A stretch of DNA of 64,000 nucleotides, taken from positions 1 to 64,000 of the forward strand of contig JAKSVU010000002.1 in NCBI GenBank assembly GCA_024413465.1, written 5' to 3'. The translations under genes and the position numbers were made by a program. Under the pieces are notes generated by a model, which did no database searches, was not told where the DNA came from, and saw nothing but the letters and a program-made list of their open reading frames with translations. This document shows positions 25,214-36,185 of this stretch, piece by piece; position 1 is the first letter of the stretch; every line of letters starts with the position of its first letter. This DNA is from Alphaproteobacteria bacterium (GTDB taxonomy: Bacteria > Pseudomonadota > Alphaproteobacteria > CAAGCB01 > CAG-977).

Positions 25214-25666
25214 ATGAAAAAATTTTTTCTATTTATTACATTAATCTTGTATTCGGTTAAAATAAATGCCATGTGTATGAAGTTCTATTATGACCAAGAT
25301 GGGCAATCTCATGGAGCTAAGTGTGGAGCAAGATTACCAGAACAGAATTGTCAGGGAAGTACATATTGGGATGGGATAAGCTGTCGTCCAGTTCAAATTA
25401 TCCAATCTTGTCTTGAACAAGGTGGAAAATGGCAACAAGTTCAATTCCGTGTTCCAGGGATGCAAGAAGTATTGAATGATGTTAATAGCGTTTATAAAAA
25501 TCGATATTTTTATAACGTTTGTGTTTGTCCTAATCAAGGTGTTTGGGATGGGACAAAATGTCGAAAAGATATTCCTCAAGAACGTCAATGTACTAATTTT
25601 GCGGGAGATGGAACTATTCGTTATACTGAAGATTTGTATGGTCCGTCAGATTGTCCTAGATTTTAA
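25214..25666 (+). CDS. Small secreted Cys-rich protein
   Basis: A 150-aa exported protein with signal peptide 'MKKFFLFITLILYSVKINA'. The mature part has about a dozen Cys in repeating 'Q-x-x-W-D-G-x-x-C' units ('YWDGISCRPVQ', 'VCPNQGVWDGTKCRKD') and probably forms disulfides. The pattern resembles small extracellular Cys-rich repeats of Alphaproteobacteria, but I do not name a family. The ATG at 25214 directly opens the signal peptide; the longer frame from 25187 adds nine polar residues and is unlikely. Confidence 0.7.
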   Translation: MKKFFLFITLILYSVKINAMCMKFYYDQDGQSHGAKCGARLPEQNCQGSTYWDGISCRPVQIIQSCLEQGGKWQQVQFRVPGMQEVLNDVNSVYKNRYFYNVCVCPNQGVWDGTKCRKDIPQERQCTNFAGDGTIRYTEDLYGPSDCPRF

Positions 25667-25701
25667 AAATCAGCAGATTTCTTTGTAATTAATGAAATAA
25701 T

Positions 25702-25718
25702 AGGTCCGAAAATGACCT
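25702..25718. promoter_or_regulatory. Inverted repeat, possible operator
   Basis: AGGTC and GACCT are separated by 7 nt, about 50 nt before the start at 25768. A related 'AAAATGGACCT' element occurs at about 26147-26157, in front of the WYL regulator. The shared half-site suggests both genes could be controlled by that regulator. Confidence 0.35.
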
Positions 25719-25767
25719 GTATATATGCTTAATATATGAGTATAGTATATTAAGAAAGGAATACGTT

Positions 25768-26142
25768 ATGACTGAAAATGAAATGCTTGATTTGGTTGTT
25801 AAAGTAAAATGGAGATATTCTGTTCGCTATAAATCTTCCCCACATGAATATCATTTATTGTCCGATTGTCCAGAATTAGAAGATCAATTTAGAGATTTTG
25901 CTCGACAAATAAAAAAGCAAGGTGTGATAGAAAAGTATCTTTCAAAAAACTACGTTTGTTTTTATTTAGGAGAATATAAATACTGGTTGATGAGTGATCC
26001 AGAAGAACTGATTTTAATCAATAGAACTTTTGCTGATGATAATCGTTGTAAAAAAATTATCCCATATATTTTGTCTGAAAATTTTAAAATCGTTTACAGA
26101 ATGTCTTTAAAAGATATCGAAGATCAAATGAGTAATAAATAA
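25768..26142 (+). CDS. Hypothetical protein
   Basis: A 124-aa soluble protein with a good ribosome site (AAGGA) and no signal peptide. The sequence is charged and aromatic: 'VVKVKWRYSVRYKSSPHEYH', 'YVCFYLGEYKYWLMSDPEEL', 'KDIEDQMSNK'. I do not recognise it. It is followed by a WYL-type regulator in the same direction, 92 nt downstream, with similar short elements in front of both. Confidence 0.65.
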   Translation: MTENEMLDLVVKVKWRYSVRYKSSPHEYHLLSDCPELEDQFRDFARQIKKQGVIEKYLSKNYVCFYLGEYKYWLMSDPEELILINRTFADDNRCKKIIPYILSENFKIVYRMSLKDIEDQMSNK

Positions 26143-26234
26143 GACAAAAATGGACCTCTAATTTAATAAAAAGGTAATGTTTTAGCTATATTCTCATGAT
26201 TATAATAAAAATGATTGAAATGGGAAATAAAATA

Positions 26235-27212
26235 ATGCGGATGGATAAGGCTAAAAATTTATTGTTGCTGTTAAAAATGCTTCAAACGTCATCACTGGGA
26301 ATCACATTAAATGATGTTGTCGAAAAATTTGGGGTGAGTTATCGGACTGCTAGACGAATGATGGCAACTTTAAAAGATTCTTATCAAGATTTTGGAATTG
26401 AAGAAGTTGAATCTTGGGATCGTGAAAAACATTGGCATATCCCTCGTTCTGTAGTTAAAAAACAAAACACGACTGATTTTACAGCTGAAGATTTAGCAAC
26501 TTTAAATCAAGTATCAAAGAAAATTAAGACCGTAAATAGCAGTGGTTTAACGAAAAAATTGCAAGAACTAGATATTAAAATTAAATCTTGCATAGATCAA
26601 AGCAAATTAAAAGTTATGGAAAATGACGTGTCTGATATGGCAGAAGTTGAAGTTCCTTTGTTTTATCCATACCGAAAAACAAACGTCAATGAGGACGTTT
26701 TAAAAATTATAAAAAATGCGGTCAGTTCTTTTCATAAAGTAAAGTTTTTTTATAAAGGAAAGTGGGTGACAGCAGAACCTTATGGAATTTTATTTGGTCA
26801 AAAATCGTATATGGTTGCAAAAATCAATCCTAAGTTTAATTTAATGACATACTTGATTTCTGAAATTGAAACTATAGATCAGTGTAACGAAACTTTTATT
26901 CGTGATGAAAATTTTTCATTGGAAGATTTTGCACATCAATCCATAGGCATTTATCATGGTAAAAACTATGATATTGAATTACGATTTGAACCATCTGTTT
27001 TCAAAGAAGTATATCAATATCAATTTAGTCCAGATCAAAAATTTAGTTTTGATAATAATTGGTTTGCTACCGTTAAATTTCAAACAAGTAGTTTAGTTGA
27101 ATTATGTCATCACTTGTTTACTTGGGAAGACAAAGTGAAAATTATTGCGCCAAAAGAATTAAAAGAAACGATGAAAGATATGCTTAATCGTGCAAATAAG
27201 CAGATAAAATAA
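26235..27212 (+). CDS. WYL-domain transcriptional regulator
   Basis: A 325-aa regulator with an N-terminal helix-turn-helix ('ITLNDVVEKFGVSYRTARRM') and a C-terminal WYL-type ligand domain: 'VSSFHKVKFFYKGKWVTAEP', then 'GILFGQKSYMVAKINPKFN'. The W-Y-L triplet itself is replaced by 'SYMVA'. WYL proteins sense nucleic acids or nucleotides in several known cases and often repress their own locus. Five in-frame ATGs lie near the start; 26235 (MRMDKAKN) with a GGGA site 9 nt upstream fits the family best. No defence genes are adjacent, only a hypothetical gene and the convergent exported gene. Confidence 0.8.
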   Translation: MRMDKAKNLLLLLKMLQTSSLGITLNDVVEKFGVSYRTARRMMATLKDSYQDFGIEEVESWDREKHWHIPRSVVKKQNTTDFTAEDLATLNQVSKKIKTVNSSGLTKKLQELDIKIKSCIDQSKLKVMENDVSDMAEVEVPLFYPYRKTNVNEDVLKIIKNAVSSFHKVKFFYKGKWVTAEPYGILFGQKSYMVAKINPKFNLMTYLISEIETIDQCNETFIRDENFSLEDFAHQSIGIYHGKNYDIELRFEPSVFKEVYQYQFSPDQKFSFDNNWFATVKFQTSSLVELCHHLFTWEDKVKIIAPKELKETMKDMLNRANKQIK

Positions 27213-27215
27213 CTT

Positions 27216-29623
<2,408 letters not shown>

Positions 29624-31294
29624 TTACGTCCTGTTTTTTAGCAAATCAATTGCTGCCAATTTTGAAGATTCTGTGATTGTTGCTCCAGAAAGCATTCTAG
29701 CAATTTCATTTATTCTGTTTTCATCAGATAATAAAGTCACATTTGTTAAAACTTTTTCTTCAGATACTTCACCTTTTTCAACTCGGAAATGATGACGACC
29801 AAATGAAGCAACTTGAGGAGAGTGGGTAATAACTAAAACTTGGCAATCTTCTTTTGCAAGGCGAGCTAAGCGTTCTCCGACGGCAAAAGCAGTTGCCCCA
29901 CCAATAGCAGCATCTACTTCATCAAACACAAGCGTAGGTGTTTGTTCTACTGTTGCAAGATTGACTTTTAAAGCTAACATAAAACGAGCTAATTCACCCC
30001 CGGATGCTATTTTGTGAATAGTAGCAGTTGGAGTACCCGCATTTGTAGATGCTGTAAATTCAACTTTATCAAATCCATATTCAGACCAGTTTTCTTCGTT
30101 AGTTTGTTCTATTTTTGTAGTGAAAGTTGCACTTCCTAATTTTAAAGGAGCTAATTCATTTTTTACAGCACAATCAAGTTTTGAAGCAACTTTATGTCTT
30201 TCCATTGAAAGTTGAGTAGCTGATTTGACGTATTCTTGTTTTGCTTGTTCTACTTCTTTTTCTAATTTTGAAACGTTGTGTTCGCTTTGATCAAGATTTT
30301 TTAATTTTAATTGAAAATCTTCTAACAAGCTTGGTAAATCGTCTGCGGATACTTGATGTTTGCGAAGTAAAGCATGTAACGCATACAAACGCTCTTCTAT
30401 CTGTTCTTGTTCAGCAGGATTAAAATCAATACCTTGAGCTTGAATTTCAATCATATTTTCAGCTTCGGATAAATTAGTCATTGCTTGGTCAATTAAGTCA
30501 ATGATTTCATTGTACTTATCTGAGAGCTGAACTAAGTTTGATAGTTGTCTTTGAGCAATTCTCAAAGAATGGCTGATTTCTTCATTGGAGAGAGCTTGTC
30601 TGGAAATGTTTAAATTTTCAGCAATTTTTTCACTGTTCATCATAAGGGTACGACGATCCTGCAAAGCAGTTTCTTCTCCAACTTGTGGCTTAAAAGCTGA
30701 TAATTCTTCTACGGAATGTCTTAAAAAATCTTCTTCTTTTTTTGCTCGTTCTATTTGTTCAATACATTGAGATAATTCATTTTTTTTAGATTTCCAATAT
30801 TGGTAATCTGTTTTTGTTTTATCTGTAAGAGATGAAAGTTGTCCATAACTGTCCAAAATAGAACGATGTGTTACAGGATTTAGAAGGCGATGTGTTGCAA
30901 ATTGTCCATGTATTTCAACTAATTCTTCACCAATTTGACGCAATAATCCCGCACTAACAGGTTGATCATTTATGTAAGCTTTACTTTTCCCATCAATTGT
31001 TACTTGACGGCGTAAATAGAGAGGTTCCGATAAGTCGAAATCTATGCTTGCTTCAGATAAGATATTTTGAACTGACTGTGAAATAGGGAAAAATTCTGCT
31101 GTAACTGATAGTTGTTTTGCTCCTGAACGAATAAGTCCCGTATCAGAGCGTGCTCCTAAAACGAGAGAAAGGGAATCAAGTAAAATAGATTTACCAGCAC
31201 CTGTTTCTCCTGTAAAAACACATAATCCATCAGCAAAATCAAGATCGCATTTTTCAATTAAAACAACGTCTTTTACGGAAAGTTTTGTTAGCAT
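29624..31294 (-). CDS. recN: DNA repair protein RecN
   Basis: An SMC-like ATPase for double-strand break repair, 556 aa. Walker A is 'FTGETGAGKSILLDSLSLVL' at residues 28-47; two coiled-coil arms occupy about 150-360; the signature 'IASGGELARFMLALKV' and Walker B 'TLVFDEVDAAIGG' follow, then the D-loop region 'VLVITHSPQVASFGRHHF'. It lies between bamD and ligA on the minus strand. Confidence 0.97.
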   Translation of the reverse strand: MLTKLSVKDVVLIEKCDLDFADGLCVFTGETGAGKSILLDSLSLVLGARSDTGLIRSGAKQLSVTAEFFPISQSVQNILSEASIDFDLSEPLYLRRQVTIDGKSKAYINDQPVSAGLLRQIGEELVEIHGQFATHRLLNPVTHRSILDSYGQLSSLTDKTKTDYQYWKSKKNELSQCIEQIERAKKEEDFLRHSVEELSAFKPQVGEETALQDRRTLMMNSEKIAENLNISRQALSNEEISHSLRIAQRQLSNLVQLSDKYNEIIDLIDQAMTNLSEAENMIEIQAQGIDFNPAEQEQIEERLYALHALLRKHQVSADDLPSLLEDFQLKLKNLDQSEHNVSKLEKEVEQAKQEYVKSATQLSMERHKVASKLDCAVKNELAPLKLGSATFTTKIEQTNEENWSEYGFDKVEFTASTNAGTPTATIHKIASGGELARFMLALKVNLATVEQTPTLVFDEVDAAIGGATAFAVGERLARLAKEDCQVLVITHSPQVASFGRHHFRVEKGEVSEEKVLTNVTLLSDENRINEIARMLSGATITESSKLAAIDLLKNRT

Positions 31295-31302
31295 CTTTTT
31301 GT

Positions 31303-32061
31303 TTATTCTTTATACAAAGTTTTTGCTTTTTTATACCAATCGTTGTCTGGATAATTATATCCTAAAACAGCAATACTTTTTTTTGCCTCAGTATCATGTC
31401 CTAGTGTATATAAAACTTCAGCAACACGATATAAGGCTTCTGGAACAACCAATGAAGATTGATATTCACGAATTACGTTTTCATATCTAGATAAAGCTGC
31501 ACCGTAATTATAATTTTTTTGATAAAATCTGCCAACAATCATTTCTTGTCCAGCAATATAATCATTTGTAAGTTGCAATTTTCGTTCAGCATCTTCTGCA
31601 TATTTATTTCCAATATCTGAACCTTTATACATATCAACAACTTGTTTCAGAGCTTCTGCTGCATCTTTTGTCTTTTGTTGTCCACGAGAAGGATCTCGAA
31701 TTTGAGCATAAGAACACATTGCTTTTAAATAATAAGCATAAGGTGTGTAGGTTTGATCTGCTGGATATAATTCCAAAAATCTGACTAATCCAAGTTCAGC
31801 TTCATCATATTCGCGTTTTATATAACGAGTGAATGCAAGCATAACTTGAGCTTTTTTAGCCCATTTTGATGAGGGAAATTCTTTTTCAACCTCATCAAAA
31901 GCAACGATAGCTTTGCTATATTCTCTGTCGTTGATTAGCAATTTTCGTGCGAAGTTATACATTGTTTCAGGATTTTCTCGTGCTTCTGATGGAATAATGG
32001 ATCGATCATAAGCACACGCAGTTGCTAGAAAACAAAAAATTAAAGCAAATAAATAACGCAT
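31303..32061 (-). CDS. bamD: Outer membrane assembly lipoprotein BamD (ComL-like)
   Basis: An essential lipoprotein of the BAM complex that inserts beta-barrel proteins into the outer membrane. The 252-aa protein has the lipobox 'FLATAC' (Cys16) and five TPR units, including 'FDEVEKEFPSSKWAKKAQVM', 'LVRFLELYPADQTYTPYAYY' and 'YENVIREYQSSLVVPEALYR', the standard BamD arrangement. It is followed by recN and ligA, and preceded by an inactive aldehyde dehydrogenase homologue 2 nt upstream. Confidence 0.95.
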   Translation of the reverse strand: MRYLFALIFCFLATACAYDRSIIPSEARENPETMYNFARKLLINDREYSKAIVAFDEVEKEFPSSKWAKKAQVMLAFTRYIKREYDEAELGLVRFLELYPADQTYTPYAYYLKAMCSYAQIRDPSRGQQKTKDAAEALKQVVDMYKGSDIGNKYAEDAERKLQLTNDYIAGQEMIVGRFYQKNYNYGAALSRYENVIREYQSSLVVPEALYRVAEVLYTLGHDTEAKKSIAVLGYNYPDNDWYKKAKTLYKE

Positions 32062-32063
32062 TT

Positions 32064-33608
32064 CTAATCCGCACAGTTATAGTTTATTAAACAGTTCTTC
32101 ACTTGCATAAAGGTTTGCCATGAATTATCGAAAGTAGAAAACATCGTTCCATTTTTGCCAGCATTAAACATTGCAGCAACGTCAAAACCTATTGATCCAA
32201 TTCCAACTGAACAGATATTTTTGTGTTCAAAAGATAAACCATTTTTTGTGATTGAGCCAATTGATCCAGCATTGATTGTAACAGCATCACTTTTTACACC
32301 AGATGTGGACATAAAGTGCCCTGCGGCTACAATATTGTTTGTAAATAAGCAAGAAACAAGAGTTTCCTCGTACTTGTTAATTTCGGCAATAGCTTCATCA
32401 AAATCATCATATTTAACTACGTATAATATTGGTGCCAATGTGCTAGATAACATTGTCTGTGTTTGTTTTTCCAACTCAATAATACATGGTGAAACGTAGT
32501 AAGCTTTATCAAATTTTCCGACAGGTAATCTATTACCACCGGTTATGACGCCATTATCAACTCTTGCTTGATCTAGCGTCATATTCATGACATCAAAAGA
32601 TTCTCTATTTAATAATGGTCCAATGACAGCAAGATGTTCAAATGGGGAATCTACGTACAGCTCTGACGCTTTTTGTTTTAATTTGCTGACAAAAGTGTCG
32701 TAAATAGAGCTATGGCAGAAAATACGCTTAAGTGATACAGGCCGTTGTCCCGCGTCCCCATAAGCTGAAAAAACAATTTCCCTAACAGCTAGGTCAATAT
32801 CAGCTGTTTTTTCAACTAAAGCAGCACTATTTTCTCCAACGGATAATAACGTTCTCCCTAAGCGTTGACCTACAATGCTTTGTAGTCTGCGAACAATAGA
32901 TGGTGCTCCGGTTGCACACATAATCGCAATTTGTTTACTTTGAGCAAGTAAAATTGCTTCTGGGTGATCACAAACTAAAACTTGTGTCAAATATTCAGGA
33001 GTATAAAATGAGCATTGTGCTTTTGCACGGCGAAATAGAGTATCTATCGCATAAGCAATTAAGGTTGCAGATCTCGAAGGTCTCCAAATGACAGAATTTC
33101 CACAGGCCAGTGCCATCAAACCATTTAATGCCCAAACACGGATCGGAAGGGTAAAAGATGTAATTACAGCAACGGGACCTACAGGTAACCATTTTTGAGA
33201 TACTGCAAATTTTTCATATTCTCCCTGAGAAATAACACCAGCTAATTTTTTTGGAACTGCAGAAATTCCTCTTGCCAAATATAAAGCTTGTTCAAATTCC
33301 CATTCAGCACATAAGCGAACTTTTCCAGTCTCTATCATAATTAATTCAACAAGATCTTCTTTGTGAAGAGTAAGTTCATTGATAAATTTTTGGATAAGTT
33401 CAGCACGATTTGAAGGAGGAACTTTTTGCCATTCTTCAAAAGCTGAACATGATCTATTGATGATAGTTTGTACTTTTTCGCTATCTGATAACGGAACTGC
33501 AGCTATTTGATTTCCATCGATAGGAGAATAATCAACACAATTTCCGCTGGATAAAAACTCTTCATCCAGACGGAGATTGTCCATAATTTTTTTAATGCGT
33601 TGGAACAT
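32064..33608 (-). CDS. Aldehyde dehydrogenase-fold protein lacking catalytic residues
   Basis: A 514-aa protein that follows the ALDH (ALDH7-like) fold along its whole length: 'AFEEWQKVPPSNRAELIQKF', 'WLPVGPVAVITSFTLPIRVW', 'LACGNSVIWRPSRSATLIAY' and 'SAYGDAGQRPVSLKRIFCHS'. Every key residue is changed: the catalytic Cys of 'GQRC' is Pro290, the general-base Glu of 'LELGGN' is Ser256 in 'LLSVGENSA', the oxyanion Asn is Thr153 in 'SFTLP', and the coenzyme-binding Lys is Arg176. The frame is intact and sits 2 nt before bamD, so it is kept and expressed but cannot be a normal dehydrogenase. It may be structural or regulatory. Confidence 0.88.
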   Translation of the reverse strand: MFQRIKKIMDNLRLDEEFLSSGNCVDYSPIDGNQIAAVPLSDSEKVQTIINRSCSAFEEWQKVPPSNRAELIQKFINELTLHKEDLVELIMIETGKVRLCAEWEFEQALYLARGISAVPKKLAGVISQGEYEKFAVSQKWLPVGPVAVITSFTLPIRVWALNGLMALACGNSVIWRPSRSATLIAYAIDTLFRRAKAQCSFYTPEYLTQVLVCDHPEAILLAQSKQIAIMCATGAPSIVRRLQSIVGQRLGRTLLSVGENSAALVEKTADIDLAVREIVFSAYGDAGQRPVSLKRIFCHSSIYDTFVSKLKQKASELYVDSPFEHLAVIGPLLNRESFDVMNMTLDQARVDNGVITGGNRLPVGKFDKAYYVSPCIIELEKQTQTMLSSTLAPILYVVKYDDFDEAIAEINKYEETLVSCLFTNNIVAAGHFMSTSGVKSDAVTINAGSIGSITKNGLSFEHKNICSVGIGSIGFDVAAMFNAGKNGTMFSTFDNSWQTFMQVKNCLINYNCAD

Positions 33609-33618
33609 AAAAAGAAAA

Positions 33619-34314
33619 TTATTCTAAGAAAATTGGGCGAATAGGTAAGCCTTCACCAAGTTTTTCTTCGCCAAGAATTTCAATAAATCCATCTGCTTTT
33701 ACGTCAATGTCTGCACGGAATACAGCATCACCATAAAGCATAATGCAATCTAATTTAAATCCATCTGCAGTTTTTGTGACTTTTGCAGGACGAATCATAT
33801 GTGTAACATCTCTTCTTTGTTCTGGTGTTGGTGTTGAAGTAAATGTTTCTTCATCAACTTTTTCAACTAAACGTAAGGAACCATTTTCGGTCATAACAGC
33901 ATCTAAAACAAACGTTGCATAAGCAACAACTGTTTGTTCATTTAATATCAAACCACCTTTTGCGTTGTTTTCAAAAATCGGTTCACGAGTGCCATCCATT
34001 TTAATGACAGTTCCATCATTTGCTAGCAAGTAGTGCATTGTTACAGGTGGAATCGTTGAAAACGTAGTTGCTTTTACAAATTTGAAGTTTTTGTAGAAAG
34101 GTAAAGCTGAAACTTGTAAATGTGTTTTTTCTGCTTTGAAAATAGAATATGTGCTGAGAGCATTGATTTTACCAATTAATTCTTCGGTAGCAGATGCTTC
34201 AACGTCAACCCAATCGTAATGCGGCATATTTTTAGTTCTCCATAAAATTATAACAACAAGCAGGAGTATGAATCCCACAACTGTCGAAAATAGTTTAGAC
34301 TTTCTAATCGTCAT
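33619..34314 (-). CDS. Membrane-anchored protein of unknown function
   Basis: A 231-aa protein with one N-terminal membrane segment ('LFSTVVGFILLLVVIILW', about residues 8-25) and a periplasmic remainder rich in beta strands: 'LQVSALPFYKNFKFVKATTF', 'PVTMHYLLANDGTVIKMDG', 'LRLVEKVDEETFTS' and a last 'FIEILGEEKLGEGLPIRPIF'. I do not recognise a family. It is 10 nt before the ALDH-like gene and 41 nt after the TPR-methyltransferase in the same minus-strand run toward bamD. Confidence 0.7.
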   Translation of the reverse strand: MTIRKSKLFSTVVGFILLLVVIILWRTKNMPHYDWVDVEASATEELIGKINALSTYSIFKAEKTHLQVSALPFYKNFKFVKATTFSTIPPVTMHYLLANDGTVIKMDGTREPIFENNAKGGLILNEQTVVAYATFVLDAVMTENGSLRLVEKVDEETFTSTPTPEQRRDVTHMIRPAKVTKTADGFKLDCIMLYGDAVFRADIDVKADGFIEILGEEKLGEGLPIRPIFLE

Positions 34315-34355
34315 TGTCTAGTTTTCTATTTAAAAAATTAAAAAATTCAAGCGGA

Positions 34356-36152
34356 TTATATCTTTTTTTGAGCTTTAATCAAGCATCCAATCACATCTTT
34401 ATTATTTTCTTTGCGTAAAATTGTTTCGATATTTTCAATTTTTTCAAAACCAATGTCTTTTAGCAAATTGAGAATAGAATTAGGATTATGTTTATATCTT
34501 CCAGTTGTATCAAGCAAATAATCATCATCAGAAGAATTTTTTTCAATCGTAAATAAAATCCATCCTTCATCAGTTAAGCTGTTAAAAATAGAATTAAATA
34601 ATGAGGCAGTTTGTCCATAATAACAAACGACGTCTGCTAAACAAACTAAGTCATAGGTTGATTTGTTTTCCGATAAATAGGAAATTATATCTGTTGTTAT
34701 TAGGTTCGAATAAGCATTTTTTTCTTTTGCTTTTTCAATCATTTTTTCTGATAAATCAATTCCATCTAAAACGTTTGAAATGGGCTTTAAAATCGGAGCA
34801 AGCCAACCAGTCCCACAACCAGCGTCTAAAACTTTAAGATTTGTTTTTTTAGGTAAATGATTTTTGATTAATTCTGGGACTTTATAATCGAGTTTTGAAA
34901 GTGTCTTTTCAAAATTTTCGGCAAAATTATCAAATAAATTTTTGATGTATTCGGTAGAACTTTCTTCGGGAGAGATTTTATCAAAAGCATTACAAATATG
35001 GTTGGCGATGGCATTGTTTGGAAACCAAGTTTTCCACTTGTGAGTCAGTTTTACGGCAGTATCAGCATCAATAGTGTAAAGTTGATGTAAAGATTCAGCA
35101 ATCATAATATGGGCTTCTTCTAAATTAGGATCAAGACGTAGAGTGTTAAAGTATAATCCGATAGCTTCTCCATATTCGCCAGATTGACGGACGATGTTTG
35201 CTAAATTAAAACATGTTTTTGCTGAATTTGGATTGATAATAAAAGCTTTTCTAAAACACTCCAATGCTTCTTCTAATCTATCCATATTCATTAATAAGGT
35301 ACCTAAATTATGAAAAGCTGAATCAAATTTAGGATCAAGTTTTACTGCGTGTTTAAAATCGTCTTCAGCTTTGAAGAAATCTTTATTTTTTACCTCAATA
35401 TTTGCTTTGTTAGCAAAAGGATCCGGGTATAAAGGATTAATAGCTATAGCATGATTGTACGCATCAAGAGCTTCATTGTTTTGTCCCAAATTTTCGTAAA
35501 TAATGCCGATTCCATTCCAATATTTTTCTGTTTGTGGGGATAAATCAACGGCTGTAGCCATTGCGGTTAAAGCTTCATTGTATTTTCCCATCATTCGTAA
35601 AGTTGCTCCTTTTTGAAACCATGCTTCAGGTTCTTTTTCATCATCAATTAGGGCAGAATTGAGTAATTCAATGGCTTTATTTAAATCATTTTCATCTCGT
35701 AAAATGAGAGCTTGATTGACTTTTACTAATGCAAAATGAGGATTTTTTTGTAAAGCTATTTCAAAATATTTTTTTGCATTTTCAGTATCTTTTAGAGATC
35801 TGTAAATAACACCGATATTGTTATAGGTGTCTGGAAAGTCAGGATTTAATTTTTCGACAAGCATGTAATGTTCCAGAGCTTCTTTTGGGCGTCCAGATTC
35901 ATTTAAAGCTTGAGCAAGAGTGAATTCAAATTGATATGAATTAGGACAAAAACGGACCGCTTTATATAAAAATCCTAAGGCAGAATCAAATGCACCTCGT
36001 TGACATGCTATTAAGCCAATTAGATGAAGTAAATCACCATTTTCTGGAGAGATTTCTAATAATTGACGATAGATTTGTTCAGCACCATCTAAATCACCAG
36101 ATTGATGCATATCTACAGCTTTTTGAAACATTAAATCACAAGAGGCCATCAT
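34356..36152 (-). CDS. TPR-repeat protein with C-terminal methyltransferase
   Basis: A 598-aa protein. Residues 1-360 are about ten TPR repeats ('AVDMHQSGDLDGAEQIYRQL', 'ALEHYMLVEKLNPDFPDTYN', 'GIGIIYENLGQNNEALDAYN'). Residues about 440-598 are a class I SAM-dependent methyltransferase: motif I 'LKVLDAGCGTGWLAPILK', motif II 'GIDLSEKMIEKAKEK', and 'DLVCLADVVCYY' in place of motif IV. The nearby MBOAT/AlgX-like pair suggests a role in glycan or envelope modification, but the methyl acceptor is unknown. The start is one of two adjacent ATGs. Confidence 0.88.
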   Translation of the reverse strand: MMASCDLMFQKAVDMHQSGDLDGAEQIYRQLLEISPENGDLLHLIGLIACQRGAFDSALGFLYKAVRFCPNSYQFEFTLAQALNESGRPKEALEHYMLVEKLNPDFPDTYNNIGVIYRSLKDTENAKKYFEIALQKNPHFALVKVNQALILRDENDLNKAIELLNSALIDDEKEPEAWFQKGATLRMMGKYNEALTAMATAVDLSPQTEKYWNGIGIIYENLGQNNEALDAYNHAIAINPLYPDPFANKANIEVKNKDFFKAEDDFKHAVKLDPKFDSAFHNLGTLLMNMDRLEEALECFRKAFIINPNSAKTCFNLANIVRQSGEYGEAIGLYFNTLRLDPNLEEAHIMIAESLHQLYTIDADTAVKLTHKWKTWFPNNAIANHICNAFDKISPEESSTEYIKNLFDNFAENFEKTLSKLDYKVPELIKNHLPKKTNLKVLDAGCGTGWLAPILKPISNVLDGIDLSEKMIEKAKEKNAYSNLITTDIISYLSENKSTYDLVCLADVVCYYGQTASLFNSIFNSLTDEGWILFTIEKNSSDDDYLLDTTGRYKHNPNSILNLLKDIGFEKIENIETILRKENNKDVIGCLIKAQKKI

Positions 36153-36185
36153 TTTTTTATAGTCTTATTTATCCTTATAAACTTA

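Noticed and set aside
26235-27212. WYL regulator as marker of an anti-phage defence island
   Set aside because: Neighbours are a hypothetical gene, a small exported protein and ligA; no restriction, CBASS, BREX or other defence gene is near.
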